DNA from: Bacteroidetes bacterium 4572_114
GTDB taxonomy: Bacteria; Bacteroidota; Bacteroidia; Bacteroidales; 4484-276
Reading direction: 5' to 3'
Length of the DNA stretch: 41,986 nt
Assembly (NCBI GenBank): GCA_002254335.1
Contig: NIVA01000003.1
Span: 1 to 41,986 of the forward strand
Of this stretch, positions 1-8,141 are shown piece after piece (the first letter of the stretch is position 1; each line of letters opens with the position of its first letter). The position numbers were made by a program, and so were the translations under genes. The notes beneath the pieces were generated by a model that worked only from the letters and a program-made list of their open reading frames with translations, had not been told where the DNA came from and did no database searches.

Positions 1-442
1 TACGGCCATGGAAATTACCTTCGCAAACAATTATCTTAGCTTCGTTTTCAGGGATACCTTTTACATCGTAGCCCCACTTGCGGCAAAGCTTAATAGCTGT
101 TTCATCCGCTTCGGCGCCCGTGTTCATGGCCAGCACCTTGTTGTAGCCAAAATATTCGGTGATGTATTTTTCGAATGGGCCAAGTGCATCGTTATAAAAT
201 GCACGTGAAGTTAAGGTGAGGGACCTTGCCTGGTCCACCAGTGCGCCAACAATGCGCGGGTGGCAGTGGCCCTGGTTTATTGCCGAGTATGCCGAGAGGA
301 AATCAAAATACTGTTTCCCTTCAACATCCCAAACATACGCACCTTCCCCTTTGGACAAAACCACCCCCAATGGATGGTAATTGTGCGCACCGTATTTGTA
401 TTCCATTTCAATTGCCATCTGCGATGTTATCTTTTCTGCCAT
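1..442 (-). CDS. rocD: Ornithine--oxo-acid aminotransferase (5' part, runs off the window)
   Basis: The minus strand is open from the ATG at 442 to the window edge, about 147 codons with no stop. The protein starts MAEKITSQMAIEMEYKYGAH and continues with NYHPLGVVLSKGEGAYVWD, then FLSAYSAINQGHCHPRI, RAFYNDALGPFEKYITEYFG and NTGAEADETAIKLCRKWGY. This is the N-terminal half of a class III PLP-dependent aminotransferase, and the 'YSAINQGHCHPRI' and 'NTGAEA' segments are typical of ornithine aminotransferase, which converts ornithine and 2-oxoglutarate to glutamate semialdehyde and glutamate in the cytoplasm. The PLP lysine lies in the missing C-terminal half. A TAnnTTTG promoter element sits about 45 bases upstream, so this looks like an independent transcription unit. 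Acetylornithine aminotransferase is the main alternative, but the N terminus fits ornithine aminotransferase better. Confidence 0.88.
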   Translation of the reverse strand, partial: MAEKITSQMAIEMEYKYGAHNYHPLGVVLSKGEGAYVWDVEGKQYFDFLSAYSAINQGHCHPRIVGALVDQARSLTLTSRAFYNDALGPFEKYITEYFGYNKVLAMNTGAEADETAIKLCRKWGYDVKGIPENEAKIIVCEGNFHGR

Positions 443-484
443 AATGATTTATTTTTAAGATTTTTAATATGTTTTTTTAGACGG

Positions 485-492
485 CAAAGATA
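485..492 (-). promoter_or_regulatory. Bacteroidota -7 promoter element for rocD
   Basis: Read on the minus strand this is TATCTTTG, matching the TAnnTTTG -7 consensus of Bacteroidota housekeeping promoters. It lies about 43 bases upstream of the rocD ATG at 442. No convincing TTTG box is seen at the -33 position, so this is a consensus match only. Confidence 0.5.
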
Positions 493-560
493 TAAATACC
501 TTACCGGAAAAAAACTTTTTTGTTAAACAGATTTTTAAAGAAAACGATATCGTCACTTGT

Positions 561-604
561 CATCAGTCGGCAGTCATGAGACGGCAGTCAGCAGTCGGCA
601 GTCA
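561..604. repeat. Short tandem repeat of (G)GCAGTCA/CAGTCGG units
   Basis: About five degenerate copies of a 7-10 base unit containing CAGTC follow each other. It is low-complexity intergenic DNA with no visible coding sense. Confidence 0.55.
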
Positions 605-784
605 ACAATCTTTATAAATGAGAAGCCAAACCTGAAATTTGTGTAAGGGTTTAAATCCCTGACCAAAGGGATGGGATGGAAACCCTGATGATTAGGGACG
701 CTATCCCCTCGTACCTCGGGGATTGCATCCCTTCCACACACCCAACCTGAAACCAATACCCCAAGTTTAACGTTTCCATGTCCT

Positions 785-907
785 ATGGCCGATGGAAAGT
801 TTTGCTCCCCCAAAATCCAGAACAAATATCTAAAAGATACAAATGCTGAAGATATTGGTGTTTTTATGATGGTAACAGATTATAATGCCATTTTGGAGTT
901 GCATTAA
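785..907 (+). pseudogene. Possible remnant of a small antitoxin-like protein
   Basis: A 40-codon frame opens at the ATG at 785 and stops with TAA at 905-907. Its second half reads KYLKDTNAEDIGVFMMVTDY followed by NAILELH. This resembles the N-terminal strand-helix of small Bacteroidota antitoxins ('YLxDxxGxxxxVxxPxxDYxxIxEEL'), but there is no DNA-binding or toxin-binding remainder, and the first 13 codons look random. No toxin is adjacent. It could be chance; the resemblance is by eye only. Confidence 0.22.
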
Positions 908-915
908 GAAATGAA

Positions 916-943
916 AAAAAGGATCGGTTTCCCGATCCTTTTT
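916..943 (-). terminator. Rho-independent terminator after the nucleotide-sugar dehydrogenase
   Basis: The arms AAAAAGGATCGG (916-927) and CCGATCCTTTTT (932-943) are perfect complements around a 4-base loop. On the minus strand the stem is followed by a run of T. It lies 58 bases past the stop codon of the gene ending at 1001. The A/T-rich flanks are symmetrical, so it could act in both directions. Confidence 0.85.
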
Positions 944-1000
944 ATCTTTGAATTCCCTATTTGACTTTGTGCCGCAAAGGGAATTATTTTACTCCACCCC

Positions 1001-2644
1001 CTATCCCTTCACTTGCTTCTTAATCCTCTGCACATGTCCGCGTCCCAATGCTTTTACTTCGCACCCCAGTTCGAAATATCTTTTTATTTTTTCATCTGAG
1101 AGCATTCCAAATGCATCTATAACGGCAATCGGCCCACCTGCCCATTTAACAATATCATCCGGTGATAAACCTTTATATACTTCGTGGGGCACTGCAAAAA
1201 TCACAGCCTCTACACCTTTTAACGATTCCTTTAAATCTTTTCCTACCTTAGTCTCGTTAAGATGCTCCTGGTTGCGGAAAAACCGTTTCCAGGAGGATTC
1301 GGGCGATGGGTAATTTTCCTGGCTTTCCAGTTCATACCAATGCTCTACAAAGGGATCGTGTACACGCATTTCGGCGCCGAGTTCAGTAAGTTTGCGCACT
1401 ACCATTTCGCTGCCGCTGTAACGGGTGTCGCCCACATCCTCGCGGTAACTGGCACCGCAAATCAAAACTTCGGCCCCGGCAATGTAACGTGCCATGTTCC
1501 GCAGTGCATCCCGAACAAGTTGTGCCACGTGCAAGCCCCTGGTGTCGTTGATATCTATTGCTGTTGGAGTGATCTTAAACAGTGAATCCCCGTCCTCAAA
1601 CCCCAGTATATGTCGATAGGACCAATAACCCAGTCCCCCATCTTTTGGTAGGCAATAACCACCGATGCCAGGCCCCGGAAATATCATATTGCTGTGTGTG
1701 GGCCTCATCTTTATGGCATCTATAACCTTGATCAGGTCAACACCGTTTCTTTCGGCAAAAATGCTCCATTCGTGGAGATAAGCCAAAATTGTGGCCCTGT
1801 ATGAATTTTCAACTATTTTGGTAGTCTCCGATTCAATGGGGCGGTCCATCACCGTCAGGGGAAAATCCTTTGTGTTGAGCACTTCGTGAAGGAATTTCTC
1901 GACCCTGTTGCGGGCCTCGTCATCGCAGCCGCTGCACACACGCCAGAAATCGCGGATACTCGAAACATATTCGCTACCGGGCATCACCCTTTCGAAACTA
2001 TGTGCAAGCAAAGGGACAGAACCGATACCTCTTTTTGCAAAGGCTTTTTTGAGGATAGGCCAGGCCACAAATTCGGTGGTACCGGGGGCAACTGTGGTTT
2101 CTATCAACACCATGCAATGGGGCTGTATGTTTTCGCCGATGGTGCGCATGGTAGCTTCCAGGGCGGCCATATCGGCCTCGCCGGTACGCATATTGCCCAA
2201 CTCTTTCTTTTGGTAATCGCACTGCACGTCCACTACCACGCAATCAGCTAATTGAAGAACCTCGCTGTTGTATGTGGCTATCAGTGTTTTCTTCTCTTTC
2301 ACACACCTTCCAATCAACACGTCAACTTCTGGGTCTTCAGCTTTTACAGGTGAAATACCGCTGTTAAGCATTGGGATTTTCCAATAACTCCGCACACTCG
2401 GCCTTTGTGCCCCAATTACAAACTTACTTGGTTTTCCGGTACTGTCCACAGTGTCGGCAACGATGGCGGCCATAACTGCGCCAACGAACCCAACGCCCAT
2501 CACCACAACAATTTCTTTACCTTCTGCACGGGCTACATCAGTAAGTTTTTTTACCCGGTTAAATTCTGCTTTGTACTCTCCCTTTTCGGGAATGGGGTAT
2601 TTTTCGCCAAAAGGGCTGACGGAGTATAACTTTTCTATTTCCAT
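1001..2644 (-). CDS. UDP-glucose/GDP-mannose dehydrogenase family protein (long form)
   Basis: This 547-residue protein belongs to the NAD-dependent nucleotide-sugar dehydrogenases, which oxidise the C6 hydroxyl of a UDP- or GDP-sugar to a uronic acid for surface polysaccharide. An N-terminal Rossmann motif reads VVMGVGFVGAVMAA (about 47-60). The central segment has VLIETTVAPGTTE, ERVMPG and the catalytic-cysteine motif GGYCLPKDGG. The C-terminal nucleotide-binding domain includes ICGASYREDVGDTRYSGSE. It is about 100 residues longer than typical UDP-glucose dehydrogenases, with an extra N-terminal segment before the Rossmann fold and insertions in the C-terminal domain. The exact sugar cannot be read from sequence. 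It stands alone between its own terminator and pheT. Unlike the second dehydrogenase of this window (40897-41844), this copy keeps the whole central domain. Confidence 0.85.
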   Translation of the reverse strand: MEIEKLYSVSPFGEKYPIPEKGEYKAEFNRVKKLTDVARAEGKEIVVVMGVGFVGAVMAAIVADTVDSTGKPSKFVIGAQRPSVRSYWKIPMLNSGISPVKAEDPEVDVLIGRCVKEKKTLIATYNSEVLQLADCVVVDVQCDYQKKELGNMRTGEADMAALEATMRTIGENIQPHCMVLIETTVAPGTTEFVAWPILKKAFAKRGIGSVPLLAHSFERVMPGSEYVSSIRDFWRVCSGCDDEARNRVEKFLHEVLNTKDFPLTVMDRPIESETTKIVENSYRATILAYLHEWSIFAERNGVDLIKVIDAIKMRPTHSNMIFPGPGIGGYCLPKDGGLGYWSYRHILGFEDGDSLFKITPTAIDINDTRGLHVAQLVRDALRNMARYIAGAEVLICGASYREDVGDTRYSGSEMVVRKLTELGAEMRVHDPFVEHWYELESQENYPSPESSWKRFFRNQEHLNETKVGKDLKESLKGVEAVIFAVPHEVYKGLSPDDIVKWAGGPIAVIDAFGMLSDEKIKRYFELGCEVKALGRGHVQRIKKQVKG

Positions 2645-2730
2645 ATTTGATATTTATTAATGATATAATGCTTCAATGATTTAAAGTGTTATTCGATAAT
2701 TATTTAGCTGATGAATAAAAATATTACTTA

Positions 2731-2799
2731 GTGGTAATGACTATTTAATGACTACTAAATGACCACTTAATAACTACCAAACTTGTCCGTATGGATGAC
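2731..2799. repeat. Dispersed intergenic repeat, copy 1 (AATGAC microsatellite plus 23-bp core)
   Basis: Several degenerate 10-13 base units with AATGAC or AATGACC are followed by a 23-bp core at 2777-2799 that contains CTTGTCCGTATGGAT. The same 23 bases occur exactly, on the opposite strand, at 7932-7954, again next to GGTCATT units. A 19-base match lies at 27677-27695. It sits directly after the 3' end of pheT. Confidence 0.75.
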
Positions 2800-2818
2800 C
2801 TCAAATTACCTGATTTAT

Positions 2819-5284
2819 TTACCGGATTACAGCCCCTACCCCACGTTCATAAACATTTTGCAGCCTGCGCATGGATTTATCGATAACTTTATCTGTGAGG
2901 GTTTTTCGTTCATCTTGCAAAATAAAACTCAGGGCATAAGATTTCTTTCCTTTTTCGATCTTATCGCCTTCGTAAACATCAAATAAACTTACCTCCTTCA
3001 GGATGTTCCTCTCAGTTTTGAAAGCAAGCTTTTTTAAATCCGCAAACTTTACATCATTGCTGACAAGTAACGCAAGATCCCGGCGGACTTCAGGATATTT
3101 AGACACTTCCTTATATTCAATTTGGTGTGATTTCATTAATCCCACAAGCAAGTCCCAGTTAAAATTGGCCCAAAATACGTTTTGCTTAATTTCAAATGAA
3201 TCCAGGATTTTCCTTTCCAAGGATCCAAATTCAACAATTGCTTTATTGTTTATATTTAACTGAAGTCCGCTTTCGAATACTTCGTTTGAAAAACTTTTCA
3301 TTTCAAAATCTTCAACATTCAATTTCAGCCTGTTTAAAATATTTTCAACAAAATATTTCAAATCAAAAAAGTCGATATCCTTCTGTTCGCTGCGCCAGGA
3401 TTCGCTAACTGTTCTCCCGGTCATGAAGATGGAAAAATTAACCTCCTCATGATATTTGGCCAACGCATCAGAAGGGTTTGATTTAGAAATATCCAAAGAA
3501 TAAGTTTTGCCAAATTCATAAAGTTTCAGATCCGTATTTTTACGGTTGTTGTTATAAATAATGGTTTCCAATCCACCAAAAAGCAGTGTTTGCCTCATCA
3601 CATTCAAATCGGTACTCAACGGGTTGAAAATTTTGACATTTTTGTTTTCACCGATAAGCCCAAACTTCCCCGCATAGTCCCCTTTTGTCAGGGAGTTGTT
3701 CATCATCTCCACAAATCCGTTGTTGGAAAGATAATCGGAAACCAGGTTTTGAAGCTGCTCCCTGTCCGGTTTTTCCAGATATGACAATGATGCCCTTAAC
3801 TGTTTGGGGATTTCAATATTGTTATAACCATATATCCTCAACACCTCCTCAATAACATCGGCCTCTCGGCGGACATCGTTTTTAAATGTTGGAATAGATA
3901 CTTTTATACCATCATCAGCTTCGGTCACAATCTCAATCCCCAACCATATCAATATATCCTTGATCTCATCGTGAGGGATTTGCTTACCTATGAGCCTGTC
4001 AATATTTTTATATTCAATATCAATTTCCCAATCTGCGATAGGTTTAGGGTAAACATCAACAATATCAGATGAAATGTTTCCGCCGGCCAACTCCTTAATT
4101 AAAAGAGCTGAACGTTTAAGTACATCAACGGTATCGTTTGGATCGGCGCCACGCTCGAAACGGAATGAAGAATCTGTGTTCAGGCCATGAAAACGTGCAG
4201 TCTTTCGGATGGTTTTGGGGTCGAAATAGGCACACTCCAGAAATATATTTTTTGTATTTGCGGTAACACCGGAATCGATCCCACCAAAAACACCGCCGAT
4301 ACACATACCTTTATCAGCATCGCATATCATCAGATCATTGCCTGAGAGTTCCCGTTCTTCGTCGTCGAGGGTTATAAATTTAGTCCCCTTTGCCTCTTTT
4401 TTGATCACTACTTTTCCACCAGCGATTTTGTCGGCATCGAAAAAGTGCAACGGGTGGCCTGTTTCGTGAAGGATATAGTTACTGATATCCACGAGGTTAT
4501 TGATTGGCCTCAACCCGATAGACAACAGACGGTTTTTCAACCAATCGGGGGAGTCATTCACCTCAACACCCATCATGGTAAGGCCGGTATATCGCGGACA
4601 GGCTTCAACATCTTCGACAACCACATCAATTTGCAAATCGTGGTTATCAACCTTAAAACTATCAGTACAAGACCTTACAAGTGAAAGCGGATCGCGGTGG
4701 GGGTTTTGCAAATTTAGCGCTGCCATTAAATCCCGTGCAACGCCAATATGCGACATGGCATCGGTACGGTTGGGCGTGAGGCCGATCTCAAAAACGAAAT
4801 CCTCTTCGATATGAAAATATTCCCTGGCAGTTGCCCCAACTTCAGCGTCCCCTGGCAAAACCATAATCCCTTCGTGGGACGCGCCAAGCCCAAGTTCATC
4901 TTCGGCACAAATCATCCCTTCGGAAACTTCGCCACGGATCTTTGCTTTCTTGATTTTAAAAGGTTCATCGCCCGAGTAAAGTATTGTGCCAACGGTTGCC
5001 ACCACAACTTTTTGACCTGTTGCAACATTGGGCGCACCACAAACAATCGGAAGGGTTTTCCCCTCTCCCACATCAACGGTTGTTACGCTAAGTTTGTCGG
5101 CATCAGGGTGCTTTTTGCACGTCTTCACCTCTCCTATCACGATACCGTGCAGACCACCACGAATGGTCTCAACCTTTTCAAGCCCCTCCACTTCGAGGCC
5201 TGTATCTGTTAATAATTGTGACACCTTTTCGGGGGCCAGGTCGATGTCGATATATTCTTTGAGCCAGTTATATGAAATCTTCAT
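2819..5284 (-). CDS. pheT: Phenylalanine--tRNA ligase beta subunit
   Basis: This full-length 821-residue PheT is the beta chain of the alpha2-beta2 phenylalanyl-tRNA synthetase that charges tRNA-Phe in the cytoplasm. It starts MKISYNWLKEYIDIDLAPEK. A tRNA-binding OB domain follows (about 40-150, with HPDADKLSVTTVDVG and VCGAPNV), then the B3/B4 editing region, the B5 domain and a C-terminal anticodon-binding FDX-ACB domain (about 730-821, with KYPEVRRDLALLV). The length matches the family. The alpha subunit pheS is not in this window. A TACTTTTG promoter element lies about 27 bases upstream, so the gene seems to be transcribed on its own rather than with recG. Confidence 0.97.
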   Translation of the reverse strand: MKISYNWLKEYIDIDLAPEKVSQLLTDTGLEVEGLEKVETIRGGLHGIVIGEVKTCKKHPDADKLSVTTVDVGEGKTLPIVCGAPNVATGQKVVVATVGTILYSGDEPFKIKKAKIRGEVSEGMICAEDELGLGASHEGIMVLPGDAEVGATAREYFHIEEDFVFEIGLTPNRTDAMSHIGVARDLMAALNLQNPHRDPLSLVRSCTDSFKVDNHDLQIDVVVEDVEACPRYTGLTMMGVEVNDSPDWLKNRLLSIGLRPINNLVDISNYILHETGHPLHFFDADKIAGGKVVIKKEAKGTKFITLDDEERELSGNDLMICDADKGMCIGGVFGGIDSGVTANTKNIFLECAYFDPKTIRKTARFHGLNTDSSFRFERGADPNDTVDVLKRSALLIKELAGGNISSDIVDVYPKPIADWEIDIEYKNIDRLIGKQIPHDEIKDILIWLGIEIVTEADDGIKVSIPTFKNDVRREADVIEEVLRIYGYNNIEIPKQLRASLSYLEKPDREQLQNLVSDYLSNNGFVEMMNNSLTKGDYAGKFGLIGENKNVKIFNPLSTDLNVMRQTLLFGGLETIIYNNNRKNTDLKLYEFGKTYSLDISKSNPSDALAKYHEEVNFSIFMTGRTVSESWRSEQKDIDFFDLKYFVENILNRLKLNVEDFEMKSFSNEVFESGLQLNINNKAIVEFGSLERKILDSFEIKQNVFWANFNWDLLVGLMKSHQIEYKEVSKYPEVRRDLALLVSNDVKFADLKKLAFKTERNILKEVSLFDVYEGDKIEKGKKSYALSFILQDERKTLTDKVIDKSMRRLQNVYERGVGAVIR

Positions 5285-5310
5285 AAAAAGAATTTTTTTT
5301 AATAAGCCGG

Positions 5311-5318
5311 CAAAAGTA
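5311..5318 (-). promoter_or_regulatory. Bacteroidota -7 promoter element for pheT
   Basis: On the minus strand this reads TACTTTTG, a match to TAnnTTTG, 27 bases before the pheT start codon. No clear -33 box is visible because the upstream DNA is the purine tract. Confidence 0.5.
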
Positions 5319-5326
5319 ATAAAAGC

Positions 5327-5448
5327 TTGGGGAAATGGGGAAAGGGAAGAGGGAAAATTGGAAAGGGGGAAAGGGAAGAGGGAAAAATGGAAAAACGGAA
5401 AGGGGAAAGGGAAGGAGGGAAAGAGGGTGGAATCCCTACGGTCGTTGG
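5327..5448. repeat. Purine tract ending in a conserved ATCCCTACGGTCGTTGG motif
   Basis: About 100 bases of plus strand are almost purely G and A, built from GGGAAAGGGAAGAGGGAAAA-like units, and end in ATCCCTACGGTCGTTGG at 5432-5448. A second tract at 29865-29955 has the same design on the opposite strand, with the same motif plus one extra C. Open frames through it (for example 5335-5517 plus) are lysine/glycine-rich artefacts of the repeat. Confidence 0.7.
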
Positions 5449-5479
5449 AGTTGTGGAGTCATGATTTTAAGGATGGCTG

Positions 5480-5503
5480 TACAGAAAGTCATGACTTTCT
5501 GTA
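5480..5503. repeat. 24-bp perfect palindrome
   Basis: The half-site TACAGAAAGTCA (5480-5491) is followed directly by its exact reverse complement TGACTTTCTGTA (5492-5503). It lies 196-219 bases upstream of the pheT start. It could be an operator, a recombination site or part of a repeat element; nothing decides between them. Confidence 0.6.
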
Positions 5504-5597
5504 TAATACGATGTTAATACAATTTAGGTCTAATAAAGGAAATAGTTTCAATCCTGGACGAAGCGGCAAGGATTGGAGTGGTAGCTTGTTGAAATAG

Positions 5598-5668
5598 CGG
5601 CTGTAGTTTTTGTTGGTGGGCGGAGGCTGACGTAGGAAGCCCACGCACCACCTACAAAAACCAGCCGG
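5598..5668. other. Large imperfect hairpin between recG and pheT
   Basis: The left arm starts CGGCTGTAGTTTTTGTTGGTG (5598-5618) and the right arm ends CACCTACAAAAACCAGCCGG (5649-5668). They pair over most of their length with a loop of about 25-30 bases. No T-run follows on either strand, so it is not a classic terminator. The rest of the 5285-5742 gap holds only the purine tract, the 24-bp palindrome and a small CAATCCT/AGGATTG stem near 5550-5576. Confidence 0.5.
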
Positions 5669-5742
5669 TATGAGACAACTACAAACGGAAAGCCTGGTTC
5701 AGCCGCCCAAAAAATTATAACTATTTATTTTATAAACAACAT

Positions 5743-7848
5743 CTAACTAATCCTGCTCCAATCGTATTTTTGTTTTTGAAGCTGGGTTAACCTTTCGGAT
5801 AAAATTGTGTTTTTGGGTTTTTGGAGCAATGGGTCGTCCTCAAGTATTTCGGTGGCGAGGTTACGTGCAAACTTTAATATTTTTTCATCGCGGATTATAT
5901 CGGCCAATTGCAAATCAAGCACGCCGCTCTGCCGGGTTCCGTGCATGTCGCCGGGGCCCCTTAATTTCATATCCACTTCAGCAATTTCAAACCCGTTGGT
6001 GGTCCTTACCATGGTTTCAATTCTTGTCCTGGCCTCTTTGGTCAATTTGAAACTGGTCATTAAAATACAAAACGACTGGTCGGCGCCACGCCCAACCCTT
6101 CCCCTGAGCTGGTGCAACTGCGACAGGCCAAAGCGCTCGGAATTTTCTATCACCATTACCGATGCATTTGGTACATCCACCCCGACCTCGATAACAGTGG
6201 TTGCCACCATAATTTGTGTTTCGCCTTTCACAAAACGCTGCATCTCGTATTCCTTGGCTTCGGGTTTCATTTGCCCGTGCACAATACTTATGGCGTAATC
6301 AGGAAGCGGAAACGACCTGCAAATACTATCATAACCATCCATTAAATCTTTTAAATCAAGCGTTTCCGATTCGTGAATCAGGGGATAGACTATATACACC
6401 TGTCTGCCTTCGGCGATTTTTTGTTTCATGAAATTGAACAACTGCATGCGCTTACTGTCGTAAAAATGATAGGTTTGCACGGGCTTGCGGCCAGGTGGCA
6501 GCTCATCTATTACCGAAATATCCAGGTCTCCATAAACCGTCATTGCCAGGGTGCGCGGAATGGGTGTGGCGGTCATTACCAATACGTGTGGCGGTATCTT
6601 ATTTTTTTCCCACAACCTTGCGCGTTGTTCAACCCCAAAGCGGTGTTGTTCATCAATGACGACCAGACCAAGGTTTTTAAACTTTACCTTCTCCTCTATC
6701 AATGCATGTGTCCCGATTAAAATATTTAGGCCCCCATTTTCCAGGCCTTCATGTATTGGTTTTCGTTCAGAAGATTTTTTTGAGCCGGTAAGCAAGCTGA
6801 TACTAAGGGGCATTTCATTTAGAAACCTGTGGATGGTTTTGAAATGTTGTTGTGCAAGGATTTCGGTGGGCGCCATCAGGCAGGCCTGGAAACCATTATC
6901 AATGGCAATAAGCATACACATCAGTGCCACCAGGGTTTTTCCACTGCCAACATCACCTTGCAACAGGCGGTTCATTTGCTTGCCGGAACCCATATTCGCC
7001 CTTATTTCGCGGATAACCCGTTTTTGGGCATCAGTAAGTACAAATGGCAGGTGGTTATGAAAGAAATCGTTGAATTGTTTACCAACCGTTGTAAAGCTGT
7101 GGCCCTTAATTTTTTGTACCCTGTTATATTTATGCCGGAGCAGGGCCAGTTGGATAAAAAACAGTTCTTCAAATTTCAACCTGGCAATGGCCTTGTCAAG
7201 GATATCCTGATTTTCGGGATGATGGATATTTATGATTGCCTTCTCCCGATGGATAAACTTTAGCTGGCCCACAATTTCCGCCGACAGGGTTTCATCAATA
7301 TTGTGATTGATTTTATCGACAAGGGTTTTTGTTAGTTTGGCAATCCCACGGCTATCAAGCCCCCTGGCCTTTAATTTTTCGGTGGAACTGTAAAAAGGTT
7401 GTAGCGTAGCATTTACACCTTTCTCAGCTTCTGAGGCCGGTTCAATTTCGGGGTGTACAATATTGTATTTACCGTTGAAGTAGTTTGGTTTGCCAAAAAC
7501 AATGTAACCTTCATTGGGTTTTATCTTATCAACCACCCACTTCAGGCCTTTAAACCAAACCAATTCGATATCACCGGTGGCATCCCTCAAAAAGCCCACA
7601 AGCCTTTGCGACCCGGGCTTCCCGATAGTTTTCAATCCATGGATTTTACCTTTTAACTGGATATATGCCGAATCGCTTTGGATGTTAGATACATTGGTAA
7701 ATTTACTTCGGTCGATATACCTGAAGGGATAATAGTTTAAAAGATCCTGAAATTTGAAGATACCAAGTTCATTTTTAAGCAGCCCTGCCCTTTTTGGGCC
7801 AACACCTTTTAGAAATTCAATGGCGGTATCTAAGAAATCGGAATACAT
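5743..7848 (-). CDS. recG: ATP-dependent DNA helicase RecG
   Basis: This 701-residue protein has the expected RecG length and order: an N-terminal helical part with LKGVGPKRAGLLKNELGI, a wedge/OB domain (about 60-140), Walker A GDVGSGKT (about 300), the DEQHRFG box that replaces DEAD in RecG, TATPIPRTLAMTVYGDLDIS, and helicase motif VI ERFGLSQLHQLRGRVGRG. RecG remodels stalled replication forks and branches Holliday junctions. The start ATG lies at 7848 with no Shine-Dalgarno, as usual in this phylum. The gap to pheT (458 bases) and the separate pheT promoter suggest no operon. Confidence 0.97.
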   Translation of the reverse strand: MYSDFLDTAIEFLKGVGPKRAGLLKNELGIFKFQDLLNYYPFRYIDRSKFTNVSNIQSDSAYIQLKGKIHGLKTIGKPGSQRLVGFLRDATGDIELVWFKGLKWVVDKIKPNEGYIVFGKPNYFNGKYNIVHPEIEPASEAEKGVNATLQPFYSSTEKLKARGLDSRGIAKLTKTLVDKINHNIDETLSAEIVGQLKFIHREKAIINIHHPENQDILDKAIARLKFEELFFIQLALLRHKYNRVQKIKGHSFTTVGKQFNDFFHNHLPFVLTDAQKRVIREIRANMGSGKQMNRLLQGDVGSGKTLVALMCMLIAIDNGFQACLMAPTEILAQQHFKTIHRFLNEMPLSISLLTGSKKSSERKPIHEGLENGGLNILIGTHALIEEKVKFKNLGLVVIDEQHRFGVEQRARLWEKNKIPPHVLVMTATPIPRTLAMTVYGDLDISVIDELPPGRKPVQTYHFYDSKRMQLFNFMKQKIAEGRQVYIVYPLIHESETLDLKDLMDGYDSICRSFPLPDYAISIVHGQMKPEAKEYEMQRFVKGETQIMVATTVIEVGVDVPNASVMVIENSERFGLSQLHQLRGRVGRGADQSFCILMTSFKLTKEARTRIETMVRTTNGFEIAEVDMKLRGPGDMHGTRQSGVLDLQLADIIRDEKILKFARNLATEILEDDPLLQKPKNTILSERLTQLQKQKYDWSRIS

Positions 7849-7870
7849 TTTTTAGTTATGATTGTTTAGC

Positions 7871-7993
7871 GGTCATTTGTGGTCATTGGTTGTAATTTGT
7901 TGTAATCTGTTGTAATTGAGGGTCATTTGTTGTCATCCATACGGACAAGTTTGGGGGTCATTTGTGGTCATTGAGGGTCATTTGTTGTCATTT
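7871..7993. repeat. Dispersed intergenic repeat, copy 2 (GGTCATT units around the 23-bp core)
   Basis: Units of about 10-13 bases such as GGTCATTTGT and TGTAATTTGT surround a 23-bp core at 7932-7954 that is the exact reverse complement of 2777-2799. The two copies frame the pheT-recG segment in opposite orientation. The element lies upstream of recG and downstream of gldN. Confidence 0.75.
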
Positions 7994-8075
7994 AAAAAAT
8001 TGAACATAATGAGGTCAATATTCATTTTATTATCAGCTAAATAATTACGTTTTTTTTTTTGGACAAGCAAAGATA

Positions 8076-8112
8076 AAAAAAAACCCCTTGCCGGAATGAC
8101 AAGAGGAGTTTA
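8076..8112 (-). terminator. Terminator of the porP-gldKLMN block
   Basis: On the minus strand AAACTCCTCTTG pairs with CAAGGGGTTT (with a G-T pair and a small bulge) around a loop, followed by a run of nine T. It lies 30 bases past the gldN stop codon at 8142, where the end of the T9SS transcript is expected. Confidence 0.7.
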
Positions 8113-8141
8113 AAAATATTTTCAGTATTATATCGACAAAA

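Larger units (their letters stand above)
493..915. other. Repeat-rich intergenic region between two minus-strand genes
   Basis: No convincing intact gene is seen here. The stretch holds a tandem CAGTCGGCAGT-type repeat (561-604), a G/C-rich block with several small inverted repeats of GGGAT and ATCCC (640-760), and a possible remnant of a small antitoxin-like gene (785-907). A minus-strand open frame across 574-825 is made mostly of this repeat block and does not look like a protein. Confidence 0.5.

Noticed and set aside
574..825. 83-codon minus-strand frame near rocD
   Set aside because: It is built from GGGAT/ATCCC repeat DNA and tandem CAGTC units; no protein character.
5028..5597. 189-codon plus-strand frame
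   Set aside because: Half is antisense to pheT and half is the purine tract (Gly/Lys/Glu-rich), so it is a shadow and repeat artefact.
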